Source: Allomyces macrogynus ATCC 38327
Lineage: Eukaryota; Blastocladiomycota; Blastocladiomycetes; Blastocladiales; Blastocladiaceae
Direction of reading: 5' to 3'
NCBI GenBank assembly: GCA_000151295.1
Contig: GG745362.1
Coordinates: 490,146-554,145 of the forward strand
DNA length: 64,000 nt
The translations under genes were made by a program, and so were the position numbers. Below the pieces are notes generated by a model. It had not been told where the DNA came from and searched no databases. It worked only from the letters and a program-made list of their open reading frames with translations. Below are positions 36,290 through 48,341 of the stretch, piece by piece; the first letter of the stretch is position 1; each line of letters starts with the position of its first letter.

Positions 36290-36750
36290 GTCGGTGCGCA
36301 CGTTTGTTTGCACGTTTACAGGCAACAGCGGCCACGGCGATTGGCGGCAGCCGGCACGATCGCGCGTCATGGTTCCGCCAGGGTCGCACAAGCGGTCAGA
36401 GCAAAGGAGGAGAGGAGAGAGGGCAGAAAAACAGCGAAGCACGGTCAGTTTTGCCAAGTAGCGGCCCACGCCAAAATGAAACGGCAAGAACGGGAACAAT
36501 CACGACAAGAAACACAAATAACGCAAGAGCCCGAGCAAGAAGCTCGCGGCAGGGAGGAGCGCGCGCGTGCGCAGAATGACAAGGACGACGGAGCCGGCCA
36601 AGCCGGAGCACAATGACGCGAAGTGGAAGCTGATCACCGCAAGTCGCAGCACGGCCAGCATGGCTGTGGTCCGCGCCAAACTCCCCGCACCTCGTCGCAA
36701 CCGTGCAGCCGCGCGTCCCCGCGTCTCCGGCGTCGCTGCCCCCCGCACCA

Positions 36751-36785
36751 CACGCCCCCGCACGCCCCCGCACGCCCCCGCACGC
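36751..36785. repeat. 10-bp tandem repeat CACGCCCCCG
   Basis: Three perfect copies at 36751-36780 and the start of a fourth. Confidence 0.85.
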
Positions 36786-39700
36786 CGAACCGGGTGCACA
36801 AGACGTGCATGCTCTCGTACACCGCGAGATGCGGGGTGTGCCATGCACTCCAGGAGCACGTTGAGCGACGTGCAGGTTCTCGAACGAAACCGCGCTCCAG
36901 CTTGGACCAGCGTCGCCGACGCCCGTCCTCCCGTGTCCGACTTGACCAGAAAAAAGAGACATACAACACCACAAGCGAGATGCTGCAAAACAAAATAATC
37001 ATACGAACCGGCACAAATGGCACGACAGACGCGAACCACAGGCACAGATGCGCACGACGGCGGCGTTGATCACGGATGACAGGCGAGTTCGTCGGTCACG
37101 GCCGCAATCGCAGGCGATGGGTCGCGCCGCGAGCGCACGTCGGTCGGTCTGGGCGTGCGTAGACGGGAACTCCGACGATGGTGGTGGCCGGGGGTTGGTT
37201 GGTGGACTGGCTGGTCGGTCAGCGCCCGCGAGCAGCTGGAGCGGTCGCGATCGGATGCGTGCGCGACGTGGCCGGCGCTGGACCGCGATGTCGATGGTCC
37301 GCGGAACGTGCAGCGCCGTCGTTACTTGAAGTGCCGCTTCTGACGCGACAGCGAACAGACTTGGCCCAGAACGGCGCGTGAGGTTGCAGCGGTTGGTGGT
37401 CGCGTGTCGTCGTTGGTGAGGTCGAGCGAGGGTTGCGACGCTGGCGTGGGTCAACGTGCGCGATCGTGCACCGCGGTAGACAAGACAACGAGAGGTAGCG
37501 GCAATACGCGTGAATGATCCGTGCGCGCGAACCACGGGGTGCGCGGCGAGATATATAGCGTGTCGGGGGGAAAAGGGCCTGCTCGGCGCGCTGATGGACG
37601 GTGCAAAGCGCCGCGCGACCCGACGTCGCCCAAGGATGTGGCCGGCCAAGGAAGACGAGAGAACGACTGGGTTCCCGCGCTGCAGGAAAAGCGCGGCGTT
37701 GGGGACGCTCGATGATTCATGGCACGTCCCAGCTGTGCTGGCCATTACCGCACACCCGTCGGGCGTCTTGCAGCATGGGCGCGCGCGACGGCGTGCACGC
37801 GACCTTGTTTTCCTTTGCTCCTCGAGGGGGCCGATGATTGCCGATGGTGTGGATGGAAAGAGGGGCTCGCGAACAAGGGCGTGCGGTGGCGGAGCTTTGT
37901 TGAGAGCAACGGACGGGCAGGCTCGGGCGCCGTACGTATCCGAGCTCTGCCAATGCTTTGCCAGGACGTGCGTGCTTTGCCCTGCCTTTCTGGCTCGGTT
38001 TACGGTTTCGCCACCCGGTGCCTGCCGTCGCCGCGCACCTGCCAACCTACGCACTGGCGCGCGTCGAACGCCACGTACGCAGTCCACCAAGATCATTCGA
38101 TGGCGACGGCGCCCATGCGCGCCCGCTGCAAGTGCGCATGTCGACCGTGCCGCCCGAGCTCGTGGGCTCCCTGGTCGCCGACGCGTTGGGAGGGATCGGC
38201 CAGGGGGCGAACCGTTTCTCTCTTCACTCTTCTCCAAACTGGCTCCGTCGCGCGTTTGTGATCTGTGGTTGATCAAGGTTGATTGCCACCATCCATGACG
38301 ACGGGCCGATTCGGCAGGGTAAAAGCCGACGCGCTCCAACTCCGCACGCCGTGATCCAACGACTTGGAACCATCGGCACCAACGCGCACGATGCTCCTGC
38401 TGCCGTACGTGGCAATCAAAATCAAGTCCAACGCGCTGCACGCAAACCCAGTGAGCCGGAGCAATCCGGTAATCAAGTACCAATCGGCGCTCCATTTCGC
38501 GCGCCGCTCGGCGTGCCGCGGCGCGCGCGCTGGCCTGTCGCACCGGATTGACGTGATAATTGCCAACCGTTGCTGGCGCGATCACGCTTGATGCGTAAAG
38601 GGTGCGGGTCGCACACCGACCCTTGCATGCGCAGCATATTTGCCTGTGCGAGCCGCTGTCGCAAGTGTTCCACCAACGCGGTCCCTGGCGCAAGCGTTGG
38701 TGTGGTGCGGTGCCTGTGTGCGAGGGGGATCACGGCGGCGTGCTCTGGATCCACGCACGCGGACACGGTTGCAAGGACTCAATCTGACGCGCATTTGGTG
38801 AGCAGGGAGCGAGAGTTCTCCCACCGCTTCGAAAATGTGATGGCAAGACGACGCACGCTGCATCGATGCGCACGCGCTCCACCCTTCTTTTCTTGTCCAT
38901 GGTTGTTCCAATCGGTTGGCGCGCGGCAGCACCGGCGCCTCGACCCGCCACCCTCGCTGCGGTTCCATGTCGCTTCGGATGGGCTCGACGTGCTCCCGCT
39001 GCGGACTGGGACGACGATGGGCTGCTGCTGCCAAGTCGTTGTGGTGGAGCGCGTTCAAAACGATCACCGAGTCGCACCTAAAGCACAAAGCACTTGAGGT
39101 GGACAACCTTGTTGAGCGCACGCGCTGTAACGGGCTCACGATCGAGAAACGGTATCTACGCGGTCGGAACGTCCGCATTCATCTCGGGTGCTCGCCACGG
39201 ACGGTCACCACGTCGCACCGTGGGTCACCGTGACGCGCGCTGATGCGCGCGCTTCCCCGGCCGGCGCCGACAGGTGGCGCGGAGCCGTCCGTCAACACAA
39301 CGTTCCCAGCCCGCAACAAGGTTGTCGCGCCAGCCGTTCGCGTGGCGAGGCGCGGGGGCGTTTGGAGGGCTGTCCAAGCGTGTGCTGCGTGATGTGCCAC
39401 GGGATCGTGATCGGACGCATGTGGCTCGGTGTGGGCGCAGCCTCGCTGTGTGATGGCGGAGCGCCTGAACGGGGACCTGATCATGGCTGGGCAACCTCGA
39501 TCGGGGGCCGCTGAGAGCGATCTGGCACGGTCGGCTGTGTCGCGCCCAAACCATTTTCCATTTATGTTCTCCTCCACCTCCACCCGCGGCCCCGGCGCGG
39601 CCCATGATCACAGCGATGAATGGCTTGTGTACATGGCGAGGATGAGCGTTTCTTTTCGCCACGCTCTTGCATTACTCTTGCTGCCTGTCCGGTTCATGAT

Positions 39701-39819
39701 TGGTCATGTACAAACAGCAAGTGGAAGCTGCAAACTCTTGCTTTCCGCGCTCTGGCGCGAGCAAGGTCTGGTGGAGAGTCTGCCCCTGTGGCAACTTTGG
39801 CGAGATCGCATGCTGCCAA

Positions 39820-42800
39820 AACCACCATGCTGCAAATACATGACAAACTGCTGGGACTTACACAAGAAGTGGTTGCTCTTCTCATCTCACCATCTTTCCT
39901 CCACAATCCGCACCGTCTTGACATGCACACCAAGAAGGAAAAAAAAATATGAGGAACGTGGATCCAACCCGCCAACTCCTTGATGAGCCTCAGCAGAGTG
40001 CACTCAAACTGCCATGCAATCTTGTTTACACTGTCCACACATGTATGGCAATTGATCAGGAGCACAGCAATTTCATATGTGGCCTCAATCAGTACCCCAG
40101 CGTGCTCACAGCCATGGCAATTGCACAAGTGCATCCAGACCTGCAACAACAGTAACTCATTCAGCACTGCGTTGTGTGCCCACTTGGCAATGGCAAGTGG
40201 GTGTGCCATGAGCCAGTTGAACTGGAAGTCCTTGTCTCAGTGATTGTGGTTGGGAACCCAAGCACGCCATTTGTGCAGTACTACATGTTGTTGTCAGGAT
40301 GAGCAGGGAGTCAATGGAGCATTGGCTGCAGGTCAGACTTGGCATTATAGAGTGGGAGTGTGTTATGGTCCAGGTCTAGCATGTGCACATTGGCCATGAG
40401 GCCATTGGGCATGATGAGCGTTTGGATGTGGAAGTGCAGGTGCTGCTGCAGTGGCAGCGTATGCTGCAGTGCCATATGGTTGAACAGGGCCCAGAAATCC
40501 TGCAGTGGTGCACCATTGTGGTGGAAGGCACAGGAGAGGTCCTCAAGTGGTGTGGAAAATCCACAACCAATTTGCTCAATGGCTGACCTTAACCCAGCGT
40601 ATCTTCCACCCCCAATATTCATGGTTGAAGTTGTGATTGGAAATACACCAATATGGGCCAAGTACTATATGCATGCCTATGAGTTGTTGATTGAAGTCAT
40701 GTTCATCTTTGACCTTGCTACTCACTGCCCAAAGTCCAAACCAGAAGTTTTGGGCACCTCAAGGCTCTTTTCTTTGCCAAGGAATTTCAAGGTCAGCTCA
40801 CGGTTCATCATCACAGTCCTGGGTGGGTTCTGAGCATGCCATGCACTGCAACCAAACGGGAGGAGGCTGTCAACAACCACAGTGTATGTGTATTTTCTGT
40901 TACTCTCATCTCCCCTGCTTAATCGTCATTGATAAGTGATTCCATGCCCATAGTTTGAGCAAAGATTTGCCAAGTACCATATGTGAGGGTGGGATAGTAG
41001 GAAACAGAAACCTGAGCTTCCTGTGTTGTGCCGGGCGGTCCAGGCCTTGGCGGCTGAGCAGGGCAGTGGCTTGAGCCGTCTGCCCTGTCAGAGCCAGACC
41101 ACGCACCAGCAGGCTCAGCCGCCCAGGCCTGGACCACCAGAAGCTCAAGTTTCTGTTTCCTACTATCCCACCCTCACATACAGCACAATCTCGCCATTTT
41201 CTTGAATGAGTTGCTGCTGCTTTCTCACCAGGATGAGCTGTTGCATTGCCCAACAGATGGTTGCAATGGAACAATTGTGCAAGTTGAATGGTTGCAATGG
41301 CATGATCATGCAAGTCAAGATCCATGTACAGCACAACCTTGTACTCAAATGCTCAATGCCCAAGCCACTTGTGGGCGTTTGTTCAGCCATGCTCCTTGCA
41401 TATAAAAGCTGATCATGGTCCAGAAGCAGGACCACCAATTCATGATTGAAATAGAGACCTTTGGCAAAGTCCCAAGGCAAGGTTTCTGTGTGGCCCATGA
41501 GAAACAATATAATGGCCCATCTCTGCAAGACATTTTCCAGAGATTTTTTTTCTCAGGAATACCAACACAGGACCCAAACTATCTCTTGGGTTGCAGCAAG
41601 GCCAACCTGTGGTGTTTTTGTAAAAAGTGAAGCTATGGATCCACTTTGGTGCTGCCAATGCTGCCACACCTGCACTTTGCCAAGGCACTCCATGTGTCCA
41701 TTCGCCATCCACCTAAGCTCAACTGCTGGCATTTTCACCATGGTTGCCAGCAAGATTGATTGCCAAAGCAAGTGCAACATGTGCACAACATGTGCTCTCA
41801 ATGCCATGGCTGCCAGATGCAGAGGCCACTGCAATTGAGTGCACAGCAGTTTGCACAACACGCTCAAGCTCATGCCACCAGCTTCCATGATGGTTTGTCC
41901 ACACGCTTGACTGATTGATGCTTGCACAATGGCAGTGCAGCCAGGCCAACAACAGTGTGCAATGCTGAGGATGGTGCAGATGGGTTGCAACTGGAGTGAT
42001 CTGCATTGTGCACTCTCCTTGCATGAAATATGTGGGAGCTCCCATGAAAACTCATGTTTTGTTCTGTAAAATTGAATCCAGGCAGGGGATGTCTAAACCT
42101 TGGGAAATAACTCGCCTCAGGACTTTGTGAAAGGTGTCTAGTGTTCTTCAACCACCCCATGCTCCTGTGGGCACTGCCCATCCTGATATGCTGCAAAATG
42201 ACGTGGTTGTTGCGCCAGCTGTTGTTGCCCCAATACTTGACCAGCCTTATGCATATATTGTGTTGCCCAATCCCACCCCTTGTGCTCCAGTAGCTCATGC
42301 TGATGGTCATGATGTTGTGCTCAATGCAAGCTTAACTACTCCACCTCATTCCTCCTCCAGCAGATGGCGAGGAATCCACAGATGGGCAACGTCTTTACCA
42401 CTCTTTTGGCGCTGCTGTTTCTCTGCAGCAGAATATGAGCTTCCATGATGATCCTCCATGGGGCATGTTACTTGAGTGTGTGCAAGTTGGAATTTGGGAT
42501 GCGGATTTGAAGGCGCTGCTGGACAAGTGTGTGCTGACTGACATGACTGACAAGTAACCCATTACTTTGCTCTCCAACACATCCATTCTCATCACCATGG
42601 GTAATGTGGTGCACAAAGCATTCAATCTCAAAGAAAGTCGATTTACTGCTGCAAACTTGCCCCTGCGGCTCCGAGTTGTGCTTCTTCCTGGCGTTTTCAA
42701 TGGGACCAAGTAAGATCTGACGCCAGGAGATTGCCAAGTTGCTGATGATTCCCAGAACCGTCTTGCCATGGCCATGAATGGGATTGGCTGGCTATGCTGC

Positions 42801-42840
42801 TAACCACCACCTGCTCACTGGCAACCACTCCCAATGCACA
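39820..42840. mobile_element. CpG-depleted island, probably a decayed mobile element
   Basis: Composition changes abruptly. The window is otherwise CpG-dense (for example 10 CpG in 38521-38580), but 41221-42000 contains only 4 CpG in 780 bases while TG and CA are very frequent. The change begins near 39820 and ends sharply near 42840. That pattern is what deamination of methylated CpG, or a RIP-like process, leaves behind. Reading frames inside are short (largest about 110-157 codons) and match no family I know; no reverse transcriptase or transposase motif is readable. A 201-bp fold-back sits inside. I call it a decayed element by inference; an alternative is transferred DNA of different composition. 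Confidence 0.5.
40980..41180. repeat. 201-bp fold-back inverted repeat (MITE-like)
   Basis: Left arm 40980-41019 and right arm 41141-41180 are reverse complements at 39 of 40 positions. Weaker complementarity continues inwards (around GGTCCAGGCC and GGCGGCTGAGC against GCTCAGCCGCC and GGCCTGGACC) to a small central loop. The ends read TATGTGAGGG ... CCCTCACATA, consistent with TGTGAGGG termini and a TA target duplication. Because TA is its own complement, that duplication cannot be proved. No coding capacity. Confidence 0.9.
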
Positions 42841-43356
42841 CCCCCAGGCGCGATGGGTACCAGCGGGTGTGGGACGTCGAGGAGAATGCGATGCCGGGGT
42901 AGCGTCGCGTGGTGATTTGTGCAGCGAGTGCTGGCCGAGGTGAAAGGTGCGCCAGTCCAGTCTGCTCTATGTGTGCACACGCCAACAGCCACCAAGCCTC
43001 TGCAGGTCGCCCAACCCCCGGCCTCAAAAAACCGTCTTCACAACCCCGGGCCCATTTGTTGAGAGCTGTCCAATGCTGCCGGTTTCCAGCCTGAGCGCGC
43101 ACCAAGAAGGTGGTTGTGCTGCGTATCAGACTTACGTTCGTGCCAGGACACTGAACAATGACATGTCCAGTGAAAAACGCGAAACGACCCCAAAAGTCTG
43201 CTCGAACCACGACACTAGACCATTGATTTCGATCCCCAGTCAAATAGATGCATTTGGGCCGACACTACTCCACCTCGCCGACTCTTCACCCAACCCAGCT
43301 GCACCGCCTCTCCCACCCACCCGACTCGCTCATCGCACATGCCAGCGACCCACCCC
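42841..43356. other. Right flank of the island / DOT1 3' flank
   Basis: CpG density returns to normal; no gene seen. Confidence 0.4.
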
Positions 43357-45802
43357 TCACATCCCCTGCGCCGCGAGCCAACTCTGCACCCGCTTCCGAT
43401 TCATCGTATGCACGTACCACTTGCCCGGCTGGTCCGTCCACGATACGTAATCCGGGCCGTACTCGTAACACTCCACATCAAACAAGGCCTCAACGCTATG
43501 CACATTCCGCGGCGTGATCCGGTTCTCGACCGGCGCAAATTCCTTGAGCGACACGATCTTGGCCCCCTCTTGGACATCCAAGAACAATTCAACGAGTGCG
43601 CGGTTCAGCTTTGGGTCAAACACGTAATTGTTGACGAAAATCACGTCGGCTTTGGCGACGAGCGGTGGAATCGCCGAGTGGGCGAGCATGTCGCCCTCGT
43701 ACAGATCGACGGTGCCGCACCGGCGGTTGAAGTACTTGAGCCGTGCGCGGAATTCGTCGAGTTGCGCGTGCGCGAGCCGCGCGGCCGCGGGTTGGATTTC
43801 GATGCCGGACGCATGGCATTGCGTGCGTGCGGCCACGTGAAGGACGACGTTGCCGATCCCACTAGGTGGAGGAAGTTGTGAGCGACGCCTTCTTCACCAA
43901 GGAAACGGGACAGTCGACATGAGCGAGTGAGCGAGCGTACCTCCCGAGATCCAAGAACGTGTGATTCGCCTTGATCCCGAGCGTCTTGATCAACAGTTCC
44001 ACAAACACGGGGTTGATTTCGCCGTAAACGGTATTCGAAAACGCCTCGTATTTCTGCAACTCGTCGGCGTGCGGCGCGACCGCGCGCGCATAGGCTTGGA
44101 ACAAAACGTGTGCGACCAAGTCCGGTGGGGTCGGCTCGTTGAGCCACTGCTGGATCGCGCGCCGTTCGTCTTGCGCCGCGGCCATCATGCTATTGGGAAT
44201 GCAACCGCAAATCAGCACCAATCCACTACCAGATTCCGGAGGGAAAAATATAGAACGTACCGCTTCTTGGTATACCCAATCACATACCCGTCCTTTTTAC
44301 ACCGCGCATACTCGCGATTAAAATCCGCCACCGCCGCCACAAACTCGCTGCGCGACCGGCGATTCCGCGCGCGCTCGAGTCGCCGTAGTAACCCCAGAGA
44401 CGACGGCGAAGGTGTCGCCGCAGCGCGCGGGGAGACCGCGCCCGAGTGCGGCTCGTCGCTGAACAAGTCGCGGATCGCCGGGGAAGGACACACGAGCGTG
44501 TGGTGCACGAGCATGCGCACCGTGTCGATCAGGTCCGCGACTGGGTCGTATTCAGACATGTCGCTCGGCACGGCGACTTTCGGGGCGGGGAAGGGCGGTG
44601 GGGTCGTGGAAGAGGACGCGAGGGCGGCGTATTTTTGGACGACTTGCTTGGGGCGCAGGAGCGAGAAGCTAGTGAGAGGTGAGGGTGCGGTGAGTGGTGG
44701 AGAGGAGGTGGACACGGCAACGAGAGAGGACACGTACGTTTCGCGGTAGGCCTTGCTCAAATAGACGAGCTCGACGGTCGGCATCGTGTCGGACGACGCG
44801 TCGGACCTGGACGGCGATGCGGGCGACGACGACGCCGAGGCGCCCGACGTGGCGGATCCCAGGAACCCTATGAACGATATGGACGTTAGCAAAACTACGC
44901 TCTCAACGTATCTCCGCGCCTCGGGCGGGCCAAATTGCGCGTGTGCGCTCTCACCACACCCCGCCCGCCACCCTGGCCCGCCCAACATCGACATCCCACC
45001 CCACTGCCCAACAACGGTACGCACACTGCGTGTATTTCTTCAGGTCGCTATGTACAATGTCGGCCGAGTGGATGATGTTGGGCGCGCCTGCTGCTGCCGC
45101 CGCTGGAGCGGGGGGTGCCGACGCGGAAGAAGGAGGTGCGGAAGAAGGTTTGGAAAGAGCAGAGGCAGCCGCAGCAGTATTGGAGGCAGAAGGAGAGAGC
45201 GACGACGAGATTGACGGCTTGAGTGAGGCCATTGACGAGGACGCCGAAATGCTCGCCGACGGACGAGGATTGGACGCGCGCGACGAGGATGGTGGGCCGC
45301 GTGCGGCGGATGTGTCGCGCGGGCGGCTAGAAAGAACGCGCAAATCAGCACTCCATTCACCAATCCATGAAGAACGAGGACCAAGAGCGTACTCGGCACC
45401 AGCATCTCCACCACTCGTGGGACGTGAAGACCGCGCCGGCACATCCCTTCCACCCTCGTCGACCGCCCTCGGCGCATCACGCGCACGACCTCCGCCACCG
45501 CCATCGGCCGTGCCGACCCTCTCGCCTGCAGTCCGGCGGTCCGACTCTTTCCGTGCGCGCTTCGCAGCAGGCGGCGCATCGGCCGCATCTGTCGACCGGC
45601 GCGACGACGCGGCCGCCGCTGGCGGTGGTCTACTGACGGTCGAAGACGATGCGTGCGCGGCAGCAGCAGCGGCCGCAGCGGCGGCCGACTCGATGATGAG
45701 CGGGTGCTTGCGCGGGTGTGGGAACAGGAAGGCGAAGGGGTCGTCGGGCGGGGCGTCGCGCGACCGGATGCGCACGTGCGGCTTGGTGGGCGTGTCGTGC
45801 AT
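43357..45802 (-). CDS. DOT1: DOT1-like histone H3-K79 methyltransferase
   Basis: Minus-strand exons 45025-45802, 44738-44867, 44261-44668, 43941-44189 and 43357-43861 give 689 aa with consistent phases. The catalytic domain is C-terminal (~430-689): VYGEINPVFVELLI; the SAM motif DLGSGIGNVVLHVA at ~519 created by the last splice; GIEI; ADVIFVNNYVFDP; EGAKIVSLKEFAP; and a final VSWTDQPGKWYVHTMNR. These are the DOT1 signature blocks; unlike SET enzymes, DOT1 methylates the H3 core and acts in silencing and DNA damage response. The N-terminal half is Ser/Ala/Pro-rich and basic, as in yeast Dot1, which precedes its domain with a positively charged region. The frame stays open upstream to 46246, so an earlier ATG near 45970 is possible. 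Confidence 0.9.
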
Positions 45803-46249
45803 GGCGGCGGCTGATGAAGTGCTGGGAGTGGAGTGCAGCAAGAAGCTCGTGGTCGTGGTCGGTGCTGGTGGTGGTCGCGACGTCGAGGCAGAGAAAGCGA
45901 CGCTGACGACGACGACGAGCCGACGAAGCGACGTGTTGCGACGCGCCTTTGGCAGCCACGTGCTTTTCATTCGCGCCAAAATGCCTGGGGACGCCAACCA
46001 TCCAATCCAATGTATCCGAACCAAAACATGATGCACAAATATCAGGCCGGGCCGCCTTGCTCCTTCTCGGCCACTTCCGCCGATGGCAACGGCCGGCCAC
46101 GGCCCAAACCAGCAGCAGCGAGCCCGACAAGAAAACGACGCAAAGGCATCGAACCAGCAACAACTATGCGGCACCAAGATCCCGGCCTCCCCACCGGCGA
46201 CCGTCCTCCTCCTCGTCATCACGCGCGCATCACCCTGCCCCTCCAAGGC

Positions 46250-47473
46250 TTACGCGTGCGCCTCCGCCGCGACCGCCGCCTGCTCCCCCTCGGCCCCCGC
46301 CATCTTCTCGCGCGGCGGCAACATCAGTGCGCGCTTGAGCCCAATAGACTTCCCCGCCAATTCCGCACCCGCCAGCTTCTCAATCGCGTCCTCGACCTCC
46401 TTCTCGGACCCGAGCTCGACAAACGCAAACTGGCGGTGCAGTCCGGATCTCGTGAACGTGATCGTCGCCGAAGTCACGGCATACCCGGCCTTTTCAAAGA
46501 AAGCGCGCAGCGCCGCGTCGTCGACCGACTTGTCCACGTTCGACACGTACAGCGTCTTGGGGCGCGGAATCCCGTCAGTCGCCAGGCGTTCCTTCTTGGA
46601 GGGGCCGCGCGGGCGCGGCTGGCGCTCGCGCGGTTCGCCGCCCTCGCCGCCGGTCGCTGGGCGCGGCTTGCGCGCGCGACGTGCCGACCCGCCGCCCGGG
46701 TGCATGTCAGTCGCGGGGCCCTCGCGGTGGCCGGTGGTGGCTGCGGTGGGGTGGTGCTCGCCGTTGTCCTGGCGCGGGGTCTTGGGCTTGCGCGGGCCAC
46801 GCTTCGACTTGAATTCGCCGCCGTCCGTGTCGTTGCCCTGGTGGTGGCTCTAGATTTGATTGCGAAAGAATCCGATCAGCTCCGCGTCCAACGACACCCG
46901 TGAAACAACACCAAACGCATACCCGCGGCTGGATCTTCCCCTCAGCAATCGCCTTGGCGCGCGCCTCGGCCTTGCGCGCCGCGCGCTCCGGATCAATCCG
47001 CTGCACGTCCAAGCTGGCCCCCTTCAAGTCGGACCCGTTCAATTGCGCGACCGCCACGTCCACCGCCTTGGGGTCCTTGAACAGGACAAACCCGAACCCC
47101 TGCGGGCGCTCGGGCGTGGCCTTCTTGACGAGATGCACGTCGTCGACGGCGCCCGCGGCGGCGAAATGCGCACGGACTTCGCCGACCGATGTCCTGAAGG
47201 GCAACTTGCCGACAAACACGCGCCGCGTATCTTGCTCGATCCGGTCCGCGTCGGTTCAGCGGCGCGCGCCTGTGCCGCGGGCGGCGCTCGCGCGGCTCGC
47301 GGTGAGCCGACTCCGTGGACGCGTCCCCAAGGGTCTTGGTCGGCGACGGCGACTTGGGGAGGGGGGTTTGCGTCGGCGAGCCCCGACGCGGTCGCCGCGG
47401 CGGCAGGCGCCGCGGCGGCAGCGGGGCGGACGGGCGACTTGGTGCGCGCGGGCGAGGTGGCGGTCTCGGTCAT
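46250..47473 (-). CDS. RNA-binding protein with two RRM domains
   Basis: Minus-strand exons 47321-47473 (tentative), 46923-47234 and 46850-end at 46250-46849 give 354 aa. RRM1 at ~57-130 has RNP2 VFVGKLPF and RNP1 GFGFVLFKD. A basic linker is rich in Arg/Gly/Pro. RRM2 at ~253-330 has LYVSNVD and FAFVELGS. This layout, two RRMs with a charged linker, fits nuclear/nucleolar RNA-processing proteins of the Nop12/Rnp24 kind, but I cannot fix the orthologue. The intron 46850-46922 is clear. The first junction (47235-47320) requires an unusual GAG acceptor and donor GTCCAC, so the first 51 residues may be wrong. Starts divergently from the 80-aa gene. Confidence 0.8.
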
Positions 47474-47981
47474 GGTGGTGGCGGGAGGATCTGGGGGGTG
47501 GTTTGGAGGGAGGACGGGTCAGGACTGGGTTGTCGTGATCAGACGACAGTCCTCACCGTCGCGACGCGCGCGAGGCCGTGAAGCGCGTCGGATCGCGCGT
47601 CGCCGAGCAAGTGCGGGGCCGGTCGGTCGGTACCTGTTGCAGCGATGCTGGCGGCGGTGGTGGTGCTTCTTTCGGCGGGAGCGGGGAGAGCGGGGGCCAC
47701 GCGTCGACCGAATCTGGCCGCGGGCGAGCGGGCCCAGCGATCGCATGCACACGCGGCCCGGGTTGCGTTGCCTTTTCTCTCGCTGTGGTTTGTGTGAGCC
47801 TTTGCGGCGTTGACGCGCGCTGGTTGGATGCGACAGCTGTGGCAGACTCACCGCGTGTGCCTGGCCAGACCGCGCCGTTCGCTTTGCTCCACCGCGCGGA
47901 TCAGCGTTGCTGCCGGCAGCAGCTGCATGCTCGTCAACGACGGTCTGCACCCGCGCCGCGTCCGCGCACCCGCTGCAAACT
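47474..47981. promoter_or_regulatory. Divergent promoter region, RRM gene / 80-aa gene
   Basis: 508 bp between divergent starts; GC-rich, no coding signal. Confidence 0.35.
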
Positions 47982-48300
47982 ATGCCCGCACCGCCGCGCC
48001 CCGAGACCGTAGCCGAGCCGGTGCAGACGTTGCCGCCGCTCTTCCGCCGCCCGGCGCTCTTCTGGTGCGCCCGCTTCGCGCGAGCCGTCCAATTCAACCG
48101 ATGATTCAACCCTGACGCCCCTCCATCCAATGCCGGATAGGGCCGGCGTCGCCGTGCTCGGCACCACCGTCTGGTTCATGGCCCCGACCTGGTTCGCCAA
48201 ACCCGTGGCGCGCGCGTCCATGGACGACGAGCTCGACCGCGTGCGCAAGCAGATCATGGCCAGCCGTGGCAGCAACGACGACGAACCGAAATCCTCCTGA
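47982..48300 (+). CDS. 80-aa single-pass membrane protein, unrecognised
   Basis: Exons 47982-48064 and 48141-48300; the 76-nt intron has donor GTGCGC, CCCTGAC and a TAG acceptor, and restores one frame of 80 aa. A Pro-rich start is followed by FRRPALFW, a hydrophobic helix AGVAVLGTTVWFMAPTWFA, then a charged amphipathic tail MDDELDRVRKQIMASRG. It looks like a small mitochondrial or ER tail protein; I recognise no family. Without splicing, an in-frame ATG at 48130 would give a 56-aa product, so the exon pair is an inference. Its stop is 41 bp from the stop of the convergent neighbour. Confidence 0.55.
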
Positions 48301-48341
48301 GATGTATCTATTCTAGCTGTAACAAAAACCGTTGGTCTATC

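Larger units (their letters stand above)
34933..39819. other. Gene-poor 4.9-kb region with microsatellites
   Basis: No frame has recognisable family content, and overlapping GC-driven frames occur on both strands. TATA-like strings occur near 35620 and 37547. There are simple repeats: (GA)n near 34971-34995, a 24-bp and a 10-bp tandem. Around 38130-38300, STVPPELVGSLVADALG followed, one frame over, by FSKLAPSRVCDLW hints at a decayed F-box-like start. It begins directly upstream of the WOPR gene and may be its regulatory region. Confidence 0.5.

Noticed and set aside
37510..38298. Plus-strand frame of 262 aa in the gene-poor region
   Set aside because: Arg/Ala/Gly-rich shadow composition, no domain, and equally long overlapping frames on both strands.
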